Assembly (NCBI GenBank): GCA_030704615.1
Contig: CM060733.1
Coordinates: forward strand, 36,332,001-36,396,000
Direction of reading: 5' to 3'
Length of the DNA: 64,000 nt
Source: Takakia lepidozioides
Taxonomy: Eukaryota; Streptophyta; Takakiopsida; Takakiales; Takakiaceae
Every line of letters begins with the position of its first letter. Positions within the stretch are counted from its first letter, which is position 1. The notes beneath the pieces were generated by a model, which was given only the letters and a program-made list of their open reading frames with translations, made no database searches and was not told the origin of the DNA. The translations under genes were made by a program, and so were the position numbers. Positions 1 through 9,867 of the stretch are shown here, one piece after another.

Positions 1-275
1 AAAAACAAAACATGCCGGCACCTGTGCACTGCAGAAAAGCAATGGAGAAGGGAGCAGTTTTTAATGGCGAGAAAGTTTTGGTGTTAAAAAAAAAAAAATG
101 ATTTTAAAAAAAAAAACCATTTTGATCTAATTTAAATGATTTAGAGCCTGGTTGGTCATATCTTTGTCAAATGAGCTCCGTTTGACTCAGTTCTTGAGGG
201 GATAGCTGCAGAAAGGGGAAATCTACCTATCTAGACCTGGTTTTTGTTTTTGGGACTCTGCTAAAAATCTATGGA
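1..275 (+). repeat. Leader repeat X of the methyltransferase element, copy 1
   Basis: AT-rich leader with long A runs, present again at 48140-48415, in reverse at about 36135-36361 (copy 3), and as a diverged relative at about 26490-26674. It ends in a stretch reading ATCTATGGAATTTTTT and leads into the 5' ORF. No recognised function; in copies 3 and 4 it separates the variable host-like segment from the 5' ORF. Confidence 0.8.
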
Positions 276-280
276 ATTTT

Positions 281-1101
281 TTGAGTGTGAGTGTGCCACG
301 AAATATCCACAATCCTGTTTCTAGAACCTGTGCTGGTCTATATGAGAGACAAACCTGTGGATGTACTCCTTGTATGGCTGGGGGAAATGAGGACGTAATT
401 GAAGGGCAGGTCTCTTCTCTTAGCCTGTGCACACAAGGGGACAGGATTTATGTTTCCCAAGGAACTCAGATTGATTTGAGTGGAGAATAGTTGGACGAGT
501 TGATTGCATACTGGGAGTCAGGCATTAGCAGTTGACAACAGACTGCTGTAGTTGGCATTGAGGGCCTCAATATCGCCTTGGACAGTCAGAACTCTGTTGG
601 AGCCAGCAGTTCTCCAGCTGTAGGTGAAATACCAAAGTGGGTGAAAGCTAGGCTTGGAACACAGCCAAAGACAGCCCCGGGGACCAAGGTGTTCAGCCAC
701 AAGGCCGTGGTGTACTGGAGCAGAGGAGCAGGAGCTACACAAGTTTGTGCAATCAGACATGGTTGCAGCCGGACACGCTCTGCACAAGGTAACCACGAGC
801 GGGGGTTCATTGACAATGACAAGTTTGTTTTGCTTGAAGGAGATGCAGTCATTCGCAATGTGGACACGAGTTGATAGACTATCAGACCCTACCTTTGTTT
901 TCTTTAATGTTCAGTGAGCGGGAGATAGGGGAGTATTGCTTTGTCTCTACCTGGCAGAAAGAGGAGGAGGGTTGGTTAGAGCGAGCTACTGTAGCTTGGG
1001 ACAAGGTTAGTGGCAGGTTTCTGGACATAGATATACCTCCTACACCTTACCATCACGCAGAGCGAGGCACTTTGAGAGAAGTCTGGAAGTTGATAGCATA
1101 G
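281..1101 (+). pseudogene. Unrecognised 5' ORF of the element, copy 1 (broken)
   Basis: An ORF of about 270 codons upstream of gag, also found in copies 3 and 4. I do not recognise its family. The more conserved reading near its start includes VYMRDKPVDVLLVWLG; copy 1 is one base off that frame in a G run near 370-376. An in-frame TAG at 488-490 is shared by copies 1, 3 and 4, after which the same frame continues (LDELIAYWESG). Copy 1 also has a TGA near 532 and a frame change near 870, so it is a pseudogene here. The later part includes WSRGAGATQVCAIRHG and EREIGEYCFVSTWQKEEEGW. No membrane segment or zinc motif is apparent. It could be an accessory protein or a captured host fragment. Confidence 0.55.
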
Positions 1102-1475
1102 TGGCAGTCTTGACCCTCAAATCCGAGGATCCCTCTGCCACTACACCTTCCACTAACTCCGTAGAAGATGAAATGACCTCCCCACTCTCACAGAGTGTTG
1201 CTGCTAGTCTGAACACTGCAGCTGGCCTTACCCCCGGCGTTGCAATCATTGTGGCCGAGAACAGTGGGGCCTGACACACAGAGGTGGCTGCCCCAAATAA
1301 CACACCGGCCGCACTAGCCTTGGCAGCATGAGTCAATGTTGCACGTGTAGCTCTCCCCAATGGCATAGTAACCTCCGCCTCGGTAACAGTCGGGCGAGAA
1401 CTAGGTGCCATGGATGGCGTCGATACAGTCTCCGCCAATGTGAATGACTGAGAAAGCCTCGCCTGACGGCTTGCC
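1101..1475 (-). repeat. Inverted 375-bp segment of gag in the leader, copy 1
   Basis: Read on the minus strand this encodes AETVSTPSMAPSSRPTV through EGSSDLRVKTA, a part of the gag-protease linker, so the block is an inverted piece of the element's own coding sequence. In copy 3 the same position holds about 300 bp of unrelated leader. The forward counterpart is deleted from copy 1 but kept in copy 4 (52229-52603), where both arms are present. Confidence 0.88.
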
Positions 1476-1665
1476 TGGAGTGATGACCAGCAAGACCACC
1501 AGTGTTTCTTCTATGGTGAGGCTGGGTTGATGACCAGCCAACCATAGGAGTTCTTGCGGTGGATGCAGGTGCAGGTGCCCTGAGCCATTGGGATATGACC
1601 CTTAGACTGCAACAGGTGCCCACCCGTGTCACTATTAGATTAGTACTAGAGCCTTATAGTGTCAC

Positions 1666-2673
1666 GTGGAGGAGGTGCACATTGTGAGTGTCATTACGGA
1701 GTTACCCAAGGGTTTTGAAGGGAGTACGGCTACAAGCAGTAACAGTGAGAGTGGGTTCACAAGACGAGGTATTCGGTTCAGACCACCTTCACCGCCACCC
1801 TCAATTACTGTAGAGTCAGACACAGACTCGGAGGCTTCATCAACAGGTGTGCACTTTCATTCGCCATTGTTGTGGGACGACATGGAGGAGATGTATGGAG
1901 CTACCAAGGGGCCTCGTAGGTACTCTGGAGCTGTGGGCACAATCGAGTTGGATGACTTTATCCAGGAGTTTGACAGCTGCTGTGATTTGCAGCAGATGCG
2001 CAATCCACAGCTATTCACCCCATTCATGGCGTGGAAGGGACTGTTCCAGCATTTGGAAGGCCCGCCTATGGACGATTACCACGAGTTCAGGCAAGGACAT
2101 GAAGCAGAGATTGAGGAGTGGAGGATGTATTGGTCACTTGACTACGTCTCCATTACTCGAGGCACGATGCGACCAGTAGCTGCATCAGTACCAATAGCTC
2201 CCACTGCCACGGCTGCGCCCTGGCAAGCTGCAGCTGCCAGGTTGACGGAGCTGCCAGCTAGGCCAGCCTTTGAGCGCGCCATGGTGACACCTGAAGTTGT
2301 CTTGTTAGACAACCAGGGAGGCATTTTCACTTTGAGTGGACCGACAGACAAGAAGTACCGGCCACTGCGGGTCTTGTTGGACTCGGGAGCTCAGCCACTG
2401 ATGTTGGGCAGAGCTGCTATTGCAGGTTTGGGCCTCATGGAGGCGGATATGGAGCCTTGCCCTTTCCAGATACAGACATCTCTGGGAGGATCAGAGCAGG
2501 CTCGGGGCATGACATGGCATCAGTTGGCCATTAGACTGCAGCCGGATCATCCTATCGATGGCTCAGTAATGCGAGCCAAGGCCATTGTGACAGACGCAAT
2601 CTCTTACGATGTCCTCGTTGGTGGGGCAGTGTTATACCCCATGGGCTTCACCCTGGACTTTTGGGAGGAGTGA
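1666..2673 (+). pseudogene. Gag (internally deleted) and aspartic protease, copy 1
   Basis: Gag forms the particle and the retropepsin cleaves the polyprotein. The frame opens after a TAG at 1657 with GTG; the first in-frame ATG is at 1882 (MEEMYGATKG), so the true start is uncertain and may lie in a spliced upstream exon. The Gag N-terminus is kept up to residue 180. Then a deletion joins PIAPTA directly to TAAPWQ, removing the rest of Gag and both CCHC knuckles; a 7-bp ACTGCCA repeat marks the junction (2203-2209). The protease active site VLLDSGAQPLMLG follows at about 2370-2410. The frame ends in TGA (2671-2673) where copy 3 has TCA. Non-functional. Confidence 0.85.
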
Positions 2674-2727
2674 GCATCCTACAGGCCTGGATGGCAGTCA
2701 GGCGATGGTCGCCGTGCACAGCTCCCT

Positions 2728-4340
2728 GTGACATTCATTGGGGGTATAGCGGCTGCCCAGCGGGGCAAGATGCCAACACTAGCCGCCTTTACAGCTGCAG
2801 TTAGTTGGCCTGGAGAGTTGCTGGAAGGCAATGCCCATGCAGAGGATGTGCCACCTCCAGCAAAACAGGATGACATGCATGGTATGGCGGAGTTGCCTGC
2901 CATGGTTGCTCACACTCCATTGTGGGGTACGAGCAAGGATTTGCAGCAGGTTGCTGATCGACGGGTGCAACAAACCTGGGTAGAGGCTTTTGTTCCGTCA
3001 GGAGAGGAGGAGAGTGCGGGTATTGCACCAGGACCACCTCAGTTATCACCATTGGATACCACACCTATTGTGTGGCAGTATCCGGATGAAGGCATTTGCC
3101 TTCTGGACTTGTTTGGCGGGATCAGCACCGGATTGGCTGCTGTGCTACAGGCAGGTGTACAAGTTCGACGTTACCTGTATGTGGAGAGGGATGAGACTGC
3201 ACGACGCGTCTCACTGCGCCATGTTGCTCAGTTGGTACATCAATACCCTGACTTGTTGCCAGTGTCTGTAGTTCGTGGATTCCAACAAGCCTTGCCAGCA
3301 GACATTTCTTTGCTGGGGGCACAGGATTTAGAGCAGGTTGGCTCCATTGATCTGGTAATGGCAGGTTGGCCCTGCCAAGGGCATTCATCAGCCGGGCATG
3401 GCAATGGATTGCGAGACTCGAGGACGGGTCTATTTTGGGAGATGGTGCGGATTTTGCGCTGCTTGCAGCTTCATCAAGCTGTATCTCCAGCATACATCTT
3501 GGAGAATGTACCACTGATGGGTGATTCTTGGGCCAGGGTGATGGCCACTGTGCATCAAGTCCGGTCGTGGCTTGGGTCAGAAGTGTTGCTGGATGCAGCT
3601 GCAGTGGGGTCACGGGCTCATCGTCCACGGCTTTGGTGGACTAACTTGATGCCACCCGCACTACTCAAGCGTGCATTTGATGGGGTGCAGCGGCCAGCAC
3701 ACCTTACCGTGGATGGCATTTTGGACACAGCGAGGTAGTCTCAACGTGTGCGACACGATGACCGTTCGCCTTTGGTAGTGGTCAACAGGGTGGGTCAACC
3801 ACGAGCAGCATTACCTACACTGCTCAGCTTCCCAGGATCCCATGCTTTTCAGGATGGTGGACCTGGCCTCCTATGGGATGCTCGGTTGCAGTAGTTAGTG
3901 GAGCCTAATGCCGACGAGCGAGTGCGGGCTATGGGGTTTCCACTGGGACCACGGCGGTGCCTTCTCTTTCTAAGGCATCACGTCGTCAGGTGTTGGGGCA
4001 AGCAATGGATCTCAATTGCTTGACCTAGATTGTCAGCTTGGCTATGGCTGAGCAACGTAGAGTGCGGAGTGCACTTCCCTTGACGGTCTCTCTGCCTACC
4101 GAGACGGTACAGGCAGCGAGTGGGGGCGAGCCGGTGAGGACCACGGGGTGTAGACATCCATGGCACACGTGGGAGGTGCTCGAGGTTCAGAGGGAATTGG
4201 CAGCCAAGGCAGCTGTGATGGATGAGGTTGGGGATTCTTCTCGGGATGAGGAGGTTCTCAATGATGAGATGATGGGGCAGGATGAGGCCTTGTCATTGAT
4301 TGAGCAGGAAGGGAGTACTGCTCAAGAGGTTGCAGCATAG
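2728..4340 (+). pseudogene. Protease tail and C5-cytosine DNA methyltransferase domain, copy 1 (broken)
   Basis: Continues the gag-protease frame. From about 3085 it has the motifs of a DNMT3/DRM-like C5 methyltransferase in canonical order: motif I LLDLFGGISTGLAAVLQAG (AdoMet binding), motif IV GWPCQGHSSAGHG (the Cys is the catalytic nucleophile), motif VI YILENVPLMGD, motif VIII SRAHRPRLWWTN, motif IX QPRAALPTLLSFPGSHAF and motif X near LGQAMDLNCLT. Such enzymes add a methyl group to carbon 5 of cytosine. Breaks: TAG at 3736 (CAG in copy 3), TAG at 3892, a one-base loss near 3940 and TAG at 4026. A linker with many Glu/Asp runs from 4030 to the conserved stop at 4338-4340. Confidence 0.9.
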
Positions 4341-4346
4341 CAACCA
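4338..4346 (+). promoter_or_regulatory. Candidate stop-codon readthrough site, copy 1
   Basis: TAG followed by CAACCA, which fits the UAG-CARYYA readthrough consensus known from tobamovirus RNA. The RT frame continues in phase immediately afterwards. The stop is present at the same place in copies 2 (TAA), 3 and 4 (TAG), unlike the private stops elsewhere. Function is inferred. Confidence 0.6.
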
Positions 4347-6770
4347 CGGGACGCGTCCTCTACCTCTAAGCCCACTGGACTTAAGGTTGCAGTTACGGAG
4401 GACAATTGGGAGCCTGACATTGGACCCATTGTCACTGGAGGAGAGAGACGACGTATACGGCGGTTCCTGAGGGCTTATAGGAATTGCTTTGCCTTCAGTT
4501 TGAAGGACTTGGGAGCACTGAAGGGTCAAGAGATCCATATTGAGTTGGCCACTGACACGCCGATCTTTCGGAGACCCTATAGATACAGTGACATGGAGAG
4601 GTCTTTGATTCAGATGAGGACTCAAGATCTCTGGGAGGCAGGTTTGGTGGAGCTCTCTGGTGGAGAGTATGCTTCAGCCACAGTGATGCCAGCTAAGAAG
4701 GATGTCTATGGCAATTGGACGGAGAGACGTATGTGCGGTGATTACCGGCCTGTAAATCGTCAGACCAAGTCCGATAGGTATGCCATGCCGACACCAGAGG
4801 AGATCTTTGATGCCATTGGGCATTCCAAGGTCTTTAGCACGTTGGATTTACGATCCGGATATCACCAGTTGCCGATCAAGGAGGCGGATAAGCAAAAGAC
4901 GGCATTCTGGGGGATCAATGAGCACGGGAAGGATTGCCTATACCAGTGGCGGTTCTTACCATTTGGGCTTAAAAACGCTCCCGCTGAGTTTCAAAGAGTC
5001 ATGGACAGGATTCTAGCAGGGGTGGAGTTTGCTCGGTGCTACATAGATGACATCATCATCTTTAGTGCTACGGTGGAGGAGCATGAGAGACACCTTCAGG
5101 GGGTATTTGAGCGCTTGAGGGCGCACGGATTGAAGTTACATCCGGGAAAGTGCAAGTTTTTCCACAACCAGATTGAGTATCTAGGTCACATGATATATCC
5201 TGGAGGATTGGGGGTACAGTAGACTAAGGTAGAGTCCATTGCACAGGTTCCACGCCCCACGGATGTGAGCCAAGTTTGAGCTTTCATGGGGTTAGCAAAC
5301 TATTACAGACGGTTTGTTAAGGGATTTAGTGCCATTGCAAAGGCTCTAACCAAGCTGACCAAGGTGGACCAGGAGTGGCAGTGGGAAGATGAGCAAGAAC
5401 AAGCTTTTCAAGAGCTCAAGGTGAGGTTGACCTCGGCGCCCATCTTGACACGACCTATTAGGGGGCGTCCTTTTCAGCTGCATACAGATTGGAGCATGCT
5501 GGGGCTTGGAGCGGTGCTCACACAGGTGGATGATGAGGGAAGAGAGTTCGTAGTGGCTTATGCTAGCCGCTCGAACAATGCTGCAGAGTCTAAGTATAGC
5601 TCATATGAGGGAGAATGCTTAGCTGCAGTGTGGGCCGTGGCACACTTCAGGTGCTATCTATACGGCAATCTCTTCACCCTTGTCACGGATCACCAACCAC
5701 TCAAGTGGTTGATGGAGTCAGACAAGCTTACGGGGAAGCTTGCACGGTGGGCACTCATCCTTCAAGAGTATGACTTTCAGGTGGTGCATCGACCGGGTTT
5801 GGTCAATCGCAATGCAGATGGGTTGAGTCGCAATCCATGCACGAGCCAACAGGATGACACTGGAGCTCGGTGGCATGGTGAGACGGACGAGGAGATGGTG
5901 CCCGGATGGCATGCATCTGCATTTCTGTGTATCTTGGCAGCGGAAGGCCAGGTTGGACCTGCAACAGGGACGACTGTAGATCAAGTGTCTGAGGACCCTG
6001 AGGCCAGCAATGAGCAAGGTGGCGCCAAAGATATACATGAGGATTCAGTTGTGTTGGACTACCTCCGCACTGGAGACACAGCAGCCATGGTGACTGCCAA
6101 GGAGAGGGATCGGATCCTACAACGAGCCAAGAGGTTCAAGTGGGAGGGGACACACCTGCTCCGAGTGTGGGAGGATGGTCGAGTGAGGATTGTGCCTCAC
6201 CCAACACAGTGGGCACGGTTAGTGCGCCATGCCCATGAGGAGTTGGGGCATTTTGGGGTGCGACGCACTCATAGTCTACTGCAGGGGCAGTATTGGTGGC
6301 GTGGTATGCACACAGAGGTGCAACAATTTGTGGCTAGGTGCATGGTGTGTGACAAGGTGCGTGCTTCATTCAACGCCCCTACTCCACAATTGCACCCTCT
6401 TCCGATCATGGGATTGGGCTACAGGTGGAGTCTTGACTTTGCAGGGCCGTTGCCACTGACCATGTGCCACAACAAGTACGTGTTGGTGATGGTGGAGCAC
6501 TTCTCCAAGTGGATTGAATTGGTTCCATTGCCTGATAAGGCTAGTGAGGGAGCTGCGTATGCGTTCTTGGATTGTGTGCTTAGCCGCTTCGGTGCTCCAG
6601 CTGAGGTACTCACGGACCAAGGGAGAGAGTTCTTGGGGGAGTTTCAGGCTTTGTGTGACAAGGCCTTGATAGACCACCGCACCACTTCTCGGGATCATCC
6701 TGAGGCCGATGGCTTGGCAGAGAGAGTTGTTCAGACAGTAAAGAGGGGTTTGCGCAAGTATGGCTTGTAG
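4341..6770 (+). pseudogene. Reverse transcriptase, RNase H and integrase, copy 1
   Basis: Ty3/gypsy-type Pol. RT has RRMCGDYRPVNRQTK, FSTLDLRSGYHQLPI, LPFGLKNAPAEFQRVM and the active site CYIDDIIIFS (about 5037-5066). RNase H follows with QLHTDWSMLGLGAVLTQ, SSYEGECLAAVWA and VTDHQPLKWL. Integrase has an HHCC zinc site (HAHEELGHFG ... CMVCDK) and a DDE core: SLDFAGPL, LTDQGREF and GLAERVVQ. Stops: TAG 5220-5222 and TGA 5277-5279, changes from CAG and CGA by comparison with copy 3, and TAG 6768-6770 (CAG in copy 3, TAG also in copy 2). Not functional as it stands. Confidence 0.93.
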
Positions 6771-7475
6771 AAGGGACACCTAGGAGATTGGGACCTTCAG
6801 TTACCCTGGTTAGCCATGGGCTACAGGTTCAGCAAGCAAGCATCACTTGCCTCCTTCTCACCATACTTTCTTCTCTTTGGCCGAGAGCCGGATTTGCCTA
6901 CATCCATTCGAAGAGAAGCTGCTACAGTTCTTAACCTTGACGATCCGGACGTGTGGGCACGTGCATGTGAGCAGCGTGCAGAGTTGTTCAAGAGAGTCAT
7001 GCCCATGGCTTTCGAGAACCTTGTCATTGCACAACACCGTGATACGTTGAGGTATGCTACCATACGTGGTGGGGGCTATCGTCCTGGGGTTCGGAGATTC
7101 AACCCTGGTGAATATGTCTATTTGCAGCAGACTGCTCCTACGACCCTGGATGTGACTGCAAGACGTGTTATTTTGAGGGTTCGAGAGGTCTTGCCCTCAG
7201 GCGTCTTGGTCTTGGAGGGTCGGGATGGCATAACTTGGAAGGACCATGTGCGTAATTGTGCGCCATGTCACCTTCCGAATGTTGATGGCAGGATTGACCC
7301 AAACCTGGCAGTGGTATCTGCAGGTTTGAGGTGCATGTTGTGTGGGTCTGCTAAAGGGGCAGCCACCATGCTGGTGTGCGATCGATGCTCTAGAGGTTGG
7401 CATATGGGATGCTTGACTCCACCTCTTGAGATGGTTCCAGATGGGGATTGGTTATGTCCACATTGCATTGGATAG
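6771..7475 (+). pseudogene. Integrase C-terminal domain plus PHD finger, copy 1
   Basis: Same frame as the integrase after the TAG at 6768-6770. It holds the end of the catalytic core (FSPYFLLFGREPDLP), a basic SH3-like integrase C-terminal region (RRFNPGEYVYLQQTAP) and, from about 7327, a C4HC3 PHD finger: CMLC, CDRC, HMGC and CPHC with the usual spacing and the Trp two residues before the last Cys pair. PHD fingers bind histone H3 tails, and this one sits where chromoviruses have a chromodomain, so a role in choosing integration sites is likely but inferred. The frame ends in TAG at 7473-7475. Confidence 0.88.
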
Positions 7476-7735
7476 TGGGAGTGGATACAACCATGGAAGG
7501 CTAACAAGCAACGCAAGGCCCAGCTACTAGGAGACCTTGAACACACGAGATCCTGGCTCAAGTTCACAGATTGCAAGACGGCGACTAACGATGGGGCTAC
7601 TCTTGTACCCGGCCCCTTGGTCTATAGAGTTTGAGTACAATAGGGACAGTGATAGAGGACTTAGTACGGCTGTGGCTATTACATCTTGTAGCTATTTGGA
7701 GGTAGAGGGACCTATCCACCAGCTAGGGGGGCGAT
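7476..7735 (+). other. 3' untranslated region and polypurine tract, copy 1
   Basis: No ORF of note. The last bases before the terminal repeat, AGGGGGGCGAT at 7725-7735, are the best candidate polypurine tract for plus-strand priming, directly abutting repeat B1, which begins TGTGG. The same arrangement is seen in copies 2 and 3. Confidence 0.6.
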
Positions 7736-8256
7736 TGTGGCAGACTACTTTATTGTGCATATATATGTGGTGTAGTTTGGACAACGATGTAGTTGTATAG
7801 CGATATGTATGCGCACGACAGCTGTCAAGTTAAATAAGCACAGTGTGAAAACAGCTAGAATAAAACTAGTTATTTGTATTTAACACTTGGATTTAGGTCA
7901 AGTGTTAAATCAGGTGTCAAGTTTAGTTTGACACCTGGTCTGTCTTATCTTCACGAGAGCGGCAGTCGCGCGGCTCATCTTTCTCGAGTTGAGCCTGCGC
8001 GACCAAGCTCCTGCATGCGGTTAGATTTGAGTGTGCTTATGTAGGGGTACAGGTTGTTGTGGGGTGGAGTCCCCATAGCTTGGGGTGCCCCTGGCTCGAC
8101 TACTATTTCTAAGAGTGATGGTTTGGTTTTCATGTTTTGTGTAAACAGTGTGTTCGTTGGTTTTCTATCATTGTGGCAGACTACTTTATTGTGCATATAT
8201 GTGTGGTGTGGTTTGGACAGCGATGTAGTTGTGTAGCGATATGTATGCGCACGACA
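7736..8256 (+). repeat. Terminal repeats B1-A2-B2 of copy 1
   Basis: B1 (7736-7820) and B2 (8172-8256) are near-identical 85-bp repeats that start TGTGG and end CGACA. Between them is A2 (7823-8170, 348 bp), which starts TGTCAAG and ends TATCA. A2 is the same sequence as the 5' repeat A1 of copies 3 and 4. The identical order at the 3' end of copy 3 shows this is the element's normal 3' end and not a chance nested insertion. The B1/A2 boundary reads GACAGCTGTC, a perfect palindrome. Confidence 0.85.
7878..7937 (+). promoter_or_regulatory. Twin perfect hairpins in repeat A2
   Basis: Two adjacent perfect inverted repeats: ATTTAACACTTG / CAAGTGTTAAAT (12-bp stem, 9-nt loop), then CAGGTGTCAA / TTGACACCTG (10-bp stem, 7-nt loop). 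They recur unchanged in every A repeat (about 26995-27053, 38559-38618, 46177-46236) and lie about 35-40 nt upstream of the inferred RNA start. Role unknown; transcription or packaging are possibilities. Confidence 0.6.
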
Positions 8257-8803
8257 GAAGCGATCTGCCTGCGGAGGATTCGCACCTCAAAGACACCATC
8301 CTCCGTTCGCAGCTTCGAGATTTCTGACCAAGGGAGTTTCATCAATCCCCCGTATGAGCCGCACGTCAATGACAACTTCATGCAGCCCACTCAGACTCTC
8401 AAAAAACCAGATGGCACTCCCTGGAGAGGTGCAAAGGAGAGAACCCCAGCGTTTATGCAGACACTACTAGAGTCATGCAGCCACCATTCGGCACGGGTGG
8501 TCGACCTCTCGGTATCCACAGGTTCGTTTTCTCCCTTCAGATTTCGTTTTCTTTCAACATTTTCATCTTCGTTAATCCCCCCCCTACAGGCTGTTCATGT
8601 CCTCCTGTCTGTTGCAGGAGGAACTTACCATGCGTGCAAGGCTGGCGGAAGATCCCTTTTTGGCATGGAGGGTGACTCTGACCTATACAAGACCGTGCTC
8701 CTCCCCCTTTTGTCTGGCTCTACATCAGGCACACAAACTGAAACGATTCAAATCCAAAATGATGAAGATCACGAGGATAAGCAGGTCCACAACGATTTTT
8801 CAT
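8257..8803 (+). CDS. N4/N6-type DNA methyltransferase-like gene, two partial exons
   Basis: Host-like coding sequence directly downstream of copy 1. Exon 1 runs from the element junction to 8521; an intron with GT...AG ends (8522-8617, 96 nt) is followed by exon 2 up to a GTGAGT donor at 8804. The join is in phase and gives VVDLSVSTGGTYHACKAGGR followed by LFGMEGDSDLY. With the preceding GTPWRGAKERTPAFM this resembles the C-terminal AdoMet-binding motifs X and I of beta-class N4-cytosine/N6-adenine methyltransferases. The catalytic DPPY-type motif would lie upstream and is not in the window, so the gene may have been cut by copy 1. Downstream, 8906-9152 may hold another exon (ends YLDLDADDAG), but joining it at the obvious sites gives a TGA. 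Confidence 0.55.
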
Positions 8804-8905
8804 GTGAGTAAGTTTGCAATAGAATTGTCATTCCACTTTGGTTGCCCTTTTCAATCGCAGACATCAAATTTGCAATAATAACGTATTTCTTTTTGTGACT
8901 TGCAG

Positions 8906-9152
8906 GAAAGGCAGCGGTGGATCTTCAGGAGACACCCCCATTTGTGGCGAGACTGTTTTCGACAGCCCCCTTTCCACTTTTTTGCTTCTTGTGTATGCCG
9001 AAGCAATGGCACTTCAAATGGCCGAGGCTCTCTCCCCTGACTTTTTATTGCCCGGTCGCAGGTGTAGCCATCGTAGAGCCGGAGTTCTAAAATACTTGGA
9101 CTTGGATGCAGATGACGCGGGGATAGATTGTACTGACTCTGAGTCATACTAA
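8906..9152 (+). CDS. Possible further exon after the methyltransferase-like exons
   Basis: Follows a TTGCAG acceptor at 8905. The open frame reads through GGSSGDTPICGETVF and ends in an acidic tail (DLDADDAGIDCTDSES) before TAA. The phase does not fit the donor at 8804, so either another donor is used, the gene is decayed, or this is not part of it. No domain recognised. Confidence 0.3.
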
Positions 9153-9239
9153 ACTACGAATTTTTAATGTTCATTTCTCATCCTCTTTGTAAAAGATTGA
9201 ATTCCCCTACTTTATTGCAGATGTTCCGCCAGAAAGAAA

Positions 9240-9640
9240 AATGAACAAAGAATCCACTCAGGATGAAATGGCAATCTTCATGCATCCATCCCACAACCAC
9301 CACAACCTCATGTCAAACCCATTGTGCATTCATCTACACTGTATTCATGCATCCTCCATTCATAAATGTTTTCCATTATTTAACATCCATTGTACATTCA
9401 TCCACTGCACTCTCGAATCCATCTTACAAACCCCTCACACTCATGTCATATACATTGTGCATTTATGTACTGTGTATGAATGCATCCTCCATTCATGAAT
9501 GTTTTCCATTGTTCAACATCCATTGCACATTCATCCATTGAAATCTCATCCAGCTGTATTTCATCCATCTGCTTGCATTGTTCGCACCCATCCATCAATG
9601 TTTCATCCCCAGTACATTCATCCATACCGCATTCATCTTT
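9240..9640 (+). repeat. CATTCATCCA-rich imperfect minisatellite
   Basis: About 400 bp dominated by variants of CATTCATCCA, ATGCATCC and TTTCATCC. Longer blocks recur, such as CATCCTCCATTCAT and TGTTTTCCATTRTT. The apparent ORFs here are by-products of the repeat. Related CATTCATCCA units reappear at about 10300-10340. Confidence 0.75.
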
Positions 9641-9867
9641 TGCTTTCATGTGGGAATGACCACATCATTTTATTATGTCGTCCAACTTGTTACCGCGGTT
9701 AAGGGTGCTCTTCCGCGGAAATACACTCCGCTTCTTCCTTGGCGCGTGGTGACCTGGCGTTTAAGCGTGATGACGTGGAGTGAGATTGGTGATGTGGCGT
9801 GGGCGCAAGGTGACATGGCGTAAGCGCAGCTGGGCTCACGCGACCAGGCTCACGCCGAGGCATCCCT

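Larger units (their letters stand above)
1..8256 (+). mobile_element. Ty3/gypsy-type retrotransposon with cytosine methyltransferase and PHD finger, copy 1
   Basis: Long element running off the left edge. Its reading frames give Gag (shortened), aspartic protease, C5-cytosine methyltransferase, RT, RNase H, integrase and PHD finger in that order, followed by a purine tract and the B1-A2-B2 terminal repeats. It is nearly identical in nucleotide sequence to copies 2, 3 and 4. The coding part is inactive: in-frame stops or frameshifts lie at 2671, 3736, 3892, about 3940, 4026, 5220, 5277 and 6768, and gag has a 1.5-kb internal deletion. The 3' boundary at 8256 is set by the end of repeat B2, where sequence turns into unrelated exons. 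Family membership is secure; the 5' end cannot be seen. Confidence 0.93.

Noticed and set aside
518-867. Minus-strand ORFs overlapping the 5' ORF, repeated in copies 3 and 4
   Set aside because: They are opposite-strand shadows; their conservation only follows from the high identity of the copies.
1621-1664. Primer-binding site upstream of gag in the methyltransferase family
   Set aside because: The GTGTCACTAT ... ATAGTGTCAC stretch is an imperfect inverted repeat without a TGG start; the better candidate lies directly after repeat A1.
3122-3628. 168-codon minus-strand ORF inside the methyltransferase, also in copy 3
   Set aside because: Antisense shadow of the methyltransferase frame with no recognisable domain.
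7736-8256. A TRIM-type mini-retrotransposon with 85-bp LTRs inserted at the 3' end of copy 1
   Set aside because: The same arrangement occurs at the same place in copy 3, and the 348-bp interior occurs alone as the 5' repeat of copies 3 and 4; it is part of the element's normal ends.
9241-9702. Several ORFs rich in His, Ile and Ser
   Set aside because: Translation of the CATTCATCCA minisatellite in different frames.
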